Below, piece after piece: positions 49,201 through 59,054 of a stretch of DNA of 64,000 nt (position 1 is its first letter; each line of letters begins with the position of its first letter). Origin of the DNA: Haberlea rhodopensis (lineage: Eukaryota; Streptophyta; Magnoliopsida; Lamiales; Gesneriaceae); NCBI GenBank assembly GCA_907163345.1, contig CAJQUN010001167.1, forward strand, positions 32,774 to 96,773. The letters run 5' to 3'. The position numbers and the translations under genes were made by a program. The notes under the pieces were generated by a model that saw only the letters and a list, made by a program, of their open reading frames with translations, had not been told where the DNA came from and searched no databases.

Positions 49201-52200
49201 TTAATCTTCATTTTAATTTAGATTTTATTTATTTCAAAATTGAGTCTTGTTGTTCACTCTTGGTTTTTGCAGTTTATGCGACGATCAAGTAGTCTTGAAT
49301 TGCTTATATTTGATCCTGAGATTGAAAGAACTGCTTGACTTAGACAAATGGATGGAAACCAAGAGGACAACTCGGCTCCATTGGCTATTAGGGATCACTT
49401 CAAACCGGTAGTCAATAACAACTATTTTGGAATTGCTCGCCAGACGATCACCGCAAACAACTTTGAACTCAAACCAGCTTTGACCAATATGGTGCAGCAA
49501 AATCAAATTAGCGATTCAGCTGTGGACGATCAGAATCTCCATATGAGGATCTTTCTCGAGATAGCTGATACTATCAAGATGAATGTTTGTTCTCGTTCTC
49601 TCTCAGGGATCAAGCAAATAGTTGGCTATAAACCTTTCTGTTTGGCAGTATCACGACATAGGATGACATGGCATCAAAATTCTGGCTAAATTCTTTCCGC
49701 ATGCTAAGTCAGCCTTATTAAGTATAGAAATAAGAACCTTCAAACAACAAGATTCTAAATAGCTATATGAATCGTGAGAAAGCTTCAAGGATCTACTCAG
49801 AAAATGCCCACAACATAACTATGAGAACTGGGTTCAGATTCAACTGTGTCACAATGGTTGAATGGTTCTATACGATGCAGCAGCATGAGGCACGTTATTC
49901 TCCAAAACAGCCGAGGATGCATATGAAGTGCTTGAGAAAATGGCGGCCAACAGCTTCCAATGGCCTAGTTACGTGCTATGGCGGAGAAGCTGGCAGGTAT
50001 GTATGAGGTAGATCAATTACTTTCTGCACAAATTTATGCTCTGACGACACAGATAGCAGTAAGCCTACTATTGAGAATGTTGTTGCCGCTGCTGGAATAC
50101 AATTGACTATAGAGGATCCTAATCAAGAGCAAGCTCAGCTCGTGAAAAACAGGTATCCAAACAACTCTTGAGGCAATCCTGTGCCTAACCAATACCATTC
50201 TGCCTTTCGAAGTCATGAGAATTTCTCTTACGACAATAATAAGAATGTCTAGAATCCACGTCCCACCTATGCTCCTCAGAAAAGTGAAGGTAAGCCGTCT
50301 TTGGCAGATTTTGTTGGTACCTTTGTCATCGAGTCTTCCTCAGCCCGTTTGAATATTTTGTTTTTAAAATTCCGACAAAAACACAACACACTCAACCCTA
50401 AAATATCTCGTCCTCAACGCCGACACCCACACGTATTACCCACAAACTCATCTTAAATCTTCAATTTGTGAATCCTTGTAGCACTATCACCTCTTATATT
50501 GAGTAATTTGCAACACCTTCTACAGGAACTGAAGTGGGTCATCACTAGGGTAAAGTTTGGGGAGATTTCGAAATTGCTTCAACCCAAGATGGATTGCTTC
50601 CAAGCACTCGACTTTTGAGGTAATCTTGACTCAACCTTCAGAAATTTTCGATTTTGGGAGTCTCTGTGTCAACTTTTGAGCCGTGTCGAATTATTGGGGA
50701 ATTGTGTGAAATTGTTGATTTGAGGTCTGGATTGGATTATTGTTCTTGAGAAGTTATGTTAGCTATTGAGCCTTGATTAAGAAATATTTTGTTGTTTGGT
50801 TCACTCTGTGCTTGTTGGACGAAATTTCTGTGAATTACGTCTTTGAGCTACCTGAGCAATGGCCCCCTACTTTCGATCTCCACTAATTTTATAACGAAGA
50901 AGCTGCGAATTTTTATTTTTGATTTCTAACAAAAACTATGTTGAGAGAATAGGCATGGACAACTCCAAACTTATTATTGAGAGAGTAGGCATGGAATTTG
51001 TGAAGCCTACTTCTGATGCCATGGTACCTGTGGTACGTGAGTTCTATGCAAATTTGAAGGCGCGACAATTGGACTACCACATACCGCCCTTATTGGGGGT
51101 TTGATAAGTGTGTTTTTGCACTTATTATTTCTAAGCTTTTACTTAGATTGTTGTTGGTTTTCGATCAGAATTATGTGTTTTGGTGTTTGTTTACTGTACT
51201 TCAAGAATCAAGGTAAGCATGAGTTCTATGTGATGAAAAGGGCATGAAATGATGATAATAGGTGGAGAAGATCCAAGGAAGGAAGTCGATAAAAAGGCGA
51301 AGAATTAAGTTTCAAGGAATTGCAAGCCACGCCCCAGCGTCTGGTGATTCAGGTGACCGATCGTCGAAGAACTCTTGAAGGGAACCAGCGATCGATTGCC
51401 ATGATTGTTGCCGCCCTAGCGCCAAACACAGATGAGTCAGCGATCGATCGCTGATGGTTGATAGCGATCGATCGAGGAAAATTTCCGAAAAACTTAAGGA
51501 GGTACGATGATCGACCGCCATGATGTTAGCGCCCTAGCGCCCCGTGTATTTTCGGCCCATTAAGTTAGTTGATGGTCAGGGTTTAAAAGGAGACTCCAGC
51601 TTATTCTTCAAGTATCTATCAAACTTTTGCAAGGGTTTAGAGAGCTGCATAGAGTGAGACGACGGTTGCACATCCTGGGGGTGAGATTCAACACGAGATG
51701 TAGGCGTTTTCATCTGGGGACGGAGATTCGCTCTTTTAATTCGTTTTGTTTCTCGTTTTCTTAGATTCGTTTATGGATTTTAAGAACTTGTCTATGTGTT
51801 TTCTTACTTTCGTTATGAACTAAGTCGTTATTTCTAGGAGAACAACATAGCTTGATTTGATATTATATATATGGATTTATCGTTTGGTGTATTTGTTTTT
51901 TCCTGCTTTGATTGGGATTTAATTAACTGGTCACTGATTGAATCGTCGTATTTATTTATAATCTATCACTCGGGAGAGGGGATAGTGAATAGGACCATAG
52001 GAAGCACGTCGTGGATGTTTTATATAGTTCGACAGGTGTATGACTCCATTGAAGCCTTCAAAAGAATCATCATTCATATTAAATTATTTGATATTTGATT
52101 TCTAATAGGGATATTGAAATTTATATCGGATAACTTTTACTCGGCGGATGGAGTAGAAAAGGAAAGAGGATTCTTGGCTAATAATTAGATAAATCCATAA

Positions 52201-55200
52201 TATAGCAATTGATCATAAAAGAACATAGTTAATCAAGTGAATCGAACCTCTATAATTCATCTCATATTCATTCTCTCAAATTTGCAATTGCTTGTTAATA
52301 GTTTATGTTAATTGACATTCAACAATTCTACTATATTTTATAAATCAAGTTAAGATTATTATAATTCAGTACTTAGTTTGAACTTTACAATCAATCTCTA
52401 CGGGAACGATAACTCGTATTCTACTACACTATATTAAAACTTGGATACCGTATACTTGCGGTAGGATTTACAACCATCAGGTTTGGCGCCGCTGCCGGGG
52501 GATTGAATAATTTAGTTTATTCTAATATTATGCCAATTAAACTTAATTTAATTTAGAGTTTTATTTTAATTTATTTTATTTCAAATTGAGTCTTGTTGTT
52601 TACTATTGGTTTTTGCAGTTTATGCGACGATCAAAGAGTCTTGAATTGCTTATATTCGATCCTGAGATTGAAAGAACTGCTCGACAATTACGTAAAGCAA
52701 GGAGAGACGAACTTAGACAAAATGTTGAAAACCAAGAGAACGACATCTCTCCATTGGCCATCAGGGATCACGTCAAACCGCTAGTCAATAACAACTATTC
52801 TGGAATTGTTCGACAGACGATCAATGCAAACAACTTTGAAATCAAACCAGCGTTGATCAATATGGTGAAACAAAATCAGGTTAGCGATTCAGCTGTGGAC
52901 GATCATAATCTTCATATGAGGATCTTTTTCGAGATAGCTGATACTATCAAGAGGAATGGTGCTACTGAAGACACATCAAACTGTGTTTGTTCCCATTCTC
53001 TCTTAGAGATCAAGCAAGGAGTTGGCTACAATCCTTACCGTTTGGCAGTATCACGACATGGGGGTGACATGGCATCAAAATTTCTGGCTAAATTCAGCCT
53101 TATTAAGGACAGAGATCACACCTTCAAACAACATGATTCTGAACATCTATATGAATCGTTGGAACGCTTCAAGGATCTACTCATAAAATGTGACAATCTT
53201 CGTGTGTTTTCCTATCTAGGCCCAAACCACTTTTTCGCATTTCTCCTGTGTGAACCCAAGTCCCTAGCCGACGCTGCCTCCTCACGTCTTTCCTGCACGA
53301 AACCTAGCCATCAAGATCTCTTCAAGAAGGCCACTGGTTTTTTTTTCCAGCGACTAAGATGCCCAGGTTGCCATCATTGCTTTCTCCAGGTCCGACAACG
53401 TCTAAGCCAGTGGAGATCTCCAATTTGAATAGCTTTTGAAGCGCTACCTCACCGATATGTGAGGCTACACTCATCTGCAATCTTGGACTGGGCATAGAAA
53501 ATATTCAAGCAAATCATCATCCGATAATTTAGATGATTATGATGAATAAGTTTCTAATATTTTAAACTTTGTTGATTAGAGTTATCTAGCTAGATTAAAC
53601 TTCTAGATAGATTAGACTCCAAGATAGGTTAGAATTCTAGATATTTTAGACTCCTATATTTAGTTAATTGAAACTATAAATATGTATCATATATCTCATT
53701 CTAGATTGAAGCAATAAAGAGCAAATTTCCTACCATGTTTCTTCCATATTAAACTGCAGATATCTCAAATTAACTAGACTCCAATTAAGCATTTTGAAAG
53801 AAAATTTTGAAACACAAAAAAAAAAGGGAATTTATTCAATAGTTCAGCATTTCGTAAAAAGGGAAAACTAGAAATGAAGCAGTTCAGTTGCATTTCAAAA
53901 TTAATATCATTGCTAGCATAATCTCAATAGAAACAATACTTCATCAGTAGATAATGGTACAATCAAAATTGTAAAAAAATATATCCAAAGATCAAGGCAT
54001 GGAATATTTTCTGGACATGCTTCTGGAAGAAAAGTTGGCTGATAAGAATGGAGAAAACTAAAGCGTGATTGCAATAATCAGAGGAAGTAACTCAAACTTC
54101 TGTATGCATAAACTGGACATTAAAGCCAGTTCTAAATCACTGATTACTACTAAGCATGATGATCCATGTCACAATAAGGAAATGTCAATAAATGAAAAGA
54201 AGATTGACACTTCAACAATCGGTGAAGCTTTGTTCGATGAAACTGTACCTGCAATATCGTGTTCAGTTCAAAATCATCGTCTAAGGATTCTCCTTTGTCT
54301 AGCTTATTAAAAATGACAGACAGAAAATGCTGTAGCAGATCACCTAGAGCATTTGCAGCCCAATTAGATATATTTTACAAACATAGTTAACATGTGAATG
54401 AAAGGAATAGTCATCTAATGGGACACCTGATCCTAATAAATATATTGCTCGCAGCACACCCAACTCGTCCAGTAATCTCCAGTCATACAGTAATTTTGAC
54501 AACATATTTCTGCCAATATAATCAGCCTGCATACAAAATTTTCAAGGATTTGTGACAAATTAATTAATAAAATTATGACAAAGTACTGTGAGTCATTGCT
54601 AATCCCAACCTGCTTCTTGATGAAGACAAGGAGGCACTCTTGAAGGACAACAGCAGGAAGTGGAGTAGTTTTAGGTTCAAAGTTTTGAATCCAGCTAAGG
54701 ATTCTTGATGCTAGGGTGCTATTATTCTGAAAGGGTAAAACTTCTGATATGTGAAGGTCATCCTGCTCAAAGATAGAAAGAATCCTAAGTCCTAGCAAAA
54801 AAGAACAAGATATTTTGCAATCACGAATCATTTAAGAGAACTCTCCCAAATGGAAAACCTGGAAAGACGGAAGAAGAGTTGGAAACGGAAGCAAAACTTC
54901 CAGCATCTTTGTATCGTCTAGGAACCGACGACGATCTAATTTACCAAATTGAAGGCCAGTGATGTAATCCGTGTTTTTGACGGTCAAGCCACAACCACAA
55001 TTATCACCAAATATAGCCTGCCTAAGCACATCATCATTCAGAGAGGGAAGACAAAAGGCTCGAGATATGTTCAACGCGCTCCAAGCATCTCTATTCTCAT
55101 AAATAATATCACTGCAAACAGTTATAGCTGGATTTTCAGGATAATATGTTCGGGGAAGGTCATCTATTTCATCTGAAACTACTGTCCTCCCCTTTGTCAT

Positions 55201-58200
55201 GTGGTCATTTATTGCACCTTTTTGTGCAGTTATTGAACTAGTATCTCTTTTCTGGCTCGAAATATCTGCCAATAACTTCTGCCAGACATTTTTTGAGTGT
55301 GCATTTGATTGAAAGGTCCCATTATTTTCATCAATCTCCTGTGGCTCCCCGCATAGATGTTTGTCATCTTGCAAGAAATACTCTGCAACATGATCACCGT
55401 GGCCAACAAGTGCTGTTAATGATGTACAAAAGACCTCTGACAGGGTTAATCCAGCTATGCTATTTCGTTTCTCAACATAGTCTGCAGAAACTGCAAAATG
55501 AGATGGCATAGGAGCATGTCGGATCAGCTGCAGTGATTTTCCAGCAGAAATGATCGCCTTCGCCATATCCATGATAAAGAATGGACAAACTTGAAATTCT
55601 TTACTATTTGATACCTTTCCCATGGGTATACTAGACAAAGGTACAGATTTTCTAGCATTCTTATCTACATTGTCTTCTCCCGAAGGTAGAAAATCATAAG
55701 CAAAATCTTCCGGATGTAATCTCTTGGACATTGCTAGTCTTGGTTGATAGCTTTTCTCCCAAAATTCAGCCTCGTCTATAGCGATTTCTTTGTTAGAAAC
55801 AAAAACATCTGCAGAAATGTAAAATGAATCAATACATATGATTGTTGCACCAGAAACAAAAAGGAGCAGTGTTGGGGTACAACAATTGCCCTTACTTTGT
55901 GATCGATCGAAACGTGGTGATTGTGCTGCTGTACAGTTTAAAGATTTGAGTTGCACCGTTACCATCAGTTATAGCTTTTGGTAAAGCGGCAAGCGTTTGA
56001 TCCTATGATTGGTATCAGAGCCAAGTTACGGTTCGATTCCATGAGTTGCAAGTAGCGCAAAATTCAGATCAGTCAATAGCATTCATGCTTAATAGCTCAA
56101 TGCCATATTGATTTTGGCATCTCTCTTTTTCAAAGAATCTAGTATTTAAATCGCCATCCCCATTTCCCTCAGTTAACTCAAAGGATCAGAAGTTTAACGT
56201 ACCCATACCATCATAAACTTTCAATACTAATCTAATTTTTAATCGCAGTTATCCCACCCAAACTCTATAATTCGTTGATCTAATTCAATCAGTTTCTATG
56301 TAACCATATCCAACAGACTTGAGATGCAGCAGCATACAATTGTTTAAAGCATTTGAAGAAGGAATTTATTTGTTAAAATCCTTTAATGCTAGAGGTCTTC
56401 TATAAATACACTTAAAGAGAGAGGAAAGATGGTGACCCAATTATGTCAATGTGAAACATGAAAGACTGATAATTTACTATTACATAAAATGGTATAAACC
56501 ATAATTTCACCAAATAACATCCTAAACCAAGGTAAATATTTTATTATTTCATTTTATTTTTTTGATCAGACAAAAATTATTAATATTTAAAAAGAGTACC
56601 AGAAGTACTCAACAGTTTACATAGAAAAACCAGATAGAAAAGAAAACAGGAACCACAACCAAAAACATCGGTATTAAGAATCTTGTGTACAAATCCTAGG
56701 TTCCCTAGACCAATCCGAAATAGTATAAAGAAATCTACTACTTTTATGTTTGATCCACGACCAAGACCTAAATTTGATTAACTCTAGAAGGTTGTCTTTT
56801 GAGTCCTGTTGATCGCCGAAGATAATGTTGTTCTGAGAAGCCAAATAAACCAAATTACCGCCATCCAATTGGCCGTCCACCCATTTCTACCATTTTATGA
56901 ATCCAGAAGCTCGAATGATGGAGAAAATGGCTCAAAGGGTCGCTGTTAAGGACAGTGGACAGCCCTAACCATTGATAGCATTGCATCCATAAATCATAAG
57001 AATCTTTACAGGAAAGCAGCAAATGATGAGATGATTCCTCGAGAATATGCATGAGTCATTTCTCAATAGTAAGCTGAGAATAGTCATGTGCTTTTTAGAA
57101 ATGCATAACACAAACTGAAAGCATTCAGTATTGAATGCTCTTTTAGACTTTTGGCACATTGAATGCATAAGAAAATTCTAATCCATTAAATAGATGGAAC
57201 ACAAATGGACTTCTCGACAGACATACCCTTTTATTTTTTTTCGAAATTATCTAAATTTTTGAATCTTACAATGTTCTACAAAAATAATATCTGATGTTTT
57301 ATATATTCTTAAAAGTATATAGTTCTGAACATATAAATTTATATTACTCTTTTGGTCAACAATTTTCAACTTTTTTTTAACATACAAATGAAAGAGTTCA
57401 TAAATCTACTTGTATCTTGTAAGAAAATTAAAGAAAAAAGTAACTTTTTTTACAATTTTGCAACGAAAAGGTCATCATTTGGGCAAAAGAGTAACAGCTT
57501 GGGAATATTTCATTTAATTGAAGAAAGATGAACTGAAATAGTCATCCAAGGAACACAAGCGATCAAAGCAGTAATGACCCTAAACTTGATGGACCATAAA
57601 ACTGCGATTATCAGCTGAATGACTGCAATGTAAACTTCTTCTTCTTTTTCAGAAATGAGAATATGGATTGGTAGAACATGATGGACCAAGATCATTTTCA
57701 ACCAAAAAAAGGCGCGCCAAAAACTGTAGATCTTCCTATATAAACCTCACTCGTAATGGAGGTACAAAAATGAGGCACATGAAAGTATAACGCAAGCACA
57801 ATGTTTTCGCAAAAAGCCCTTAGTAATATATGTGTGCTAGCACTGGAGGGGTTGGGGATGAGAGTGCCCTTCTTACCTTGTTTGGTTGGACAGAAAGGGG
57901 AAGAGGGAGGGAAAAGATGATAGTTGGGGGAATTCATTCCTCCTTCACAAGTTTCAATACCTCCAAATACGAAAGTGTTGCATGAGGGATTGAAATTTAG
58001 TATTTACATACCAAAAAATATATAAAGTTATTTTTATACAAGCAACAATAGTTAATAAATACAAATTGAAATAACTGATTTTTTTCTTTTTCCTTACACC
58101 TTTGGATTTACAAATAAAAATATGAACCAAACAGTAACATTTGAATTGAATGAAAGAATAAGTTAGTGGGAATAAGTTGGTGGAATTTTGAGAAAACCGG

Positions 58201-59021
58201 ATGACTAAAATATAGACTATGAATTAATGTGTTCCCGGACCACAACAAAATATTGGATTGGTGTAATTATATATATTTATATAACAAAAAAAAAAATATA
58301 AATAAAAAAAAATTAGCAAGACATGACTCACACACACAAACACCAAAAACACACACAAAATCCTAGGAACTTCCACTAACTTCATCCTCTCTCTGTTAGC
58401 GTGAAATTATTTAGTAGAAAAAAACCAAGGCCCAACTGAAGAAGCCAAACCAAGGCCCAACTGAAGAAGCCCAAGCACAAACCTATATGGAAAAGCCAAA
58501 GCAATCAAGTTTTATCAGAGAAGATCTAAAAGGCAGATGACGTGAGGAGAGGGGAGAATATTGTTGTTAGTGGAATGGTTAGTTTGTTCATCGGGAATAA
58601 ATAGAGGGAAGGGGAATGGGAAAGGCAGACTAGATTTTGGATGAGAATGGCAAGCTAAATGCTTGGGCAAGAAGTTCTTCTTGAGTAAGAGTGGGTATTA
58701 GAGTTTATTTTGTAATTTCAATTCTGTTTTGTTCAAATTCTATATATATATTGGAAAACCCCAAAAATATCGTGTGTTATCGCTTAGAACTCTTCAAGCT
58801 CCTAACACTCTCCCATTTCCTCTCTTGTTTTTTCTTCTTCTTTCCTCTTTACTTTCTTGCTGCTAGTTGCTTCAAAATCATGGCAATTCTTCAGAAGAGT
58901 CTATATATATGTATGTGTGCATGTGTGTGTGTGTGTACCGTTTATATGTTTTTCAAAATTTTGTAAAGTAATAAAAAAAACTTATGTAAACTAAATGTTT
59001 GAATCTTACAATGTCTACAAA

Positions 59022-59054
<33 letters not shown>

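Noticed and set aside
54832..55965. A separate single-exon gene of 377 residues
   Set aside because: It is exon 6 of the GCP5-like gene extended into intron at both ends; splice sites at 55808 and 54859 join it to family-matching exons.
56010..56050. A tRNA gene, because of GGTTCGATTCC after TGGTATCAGAGCC
   Set aside because: No cloverleaf can be drawn; the first word is a copia primer binding site.
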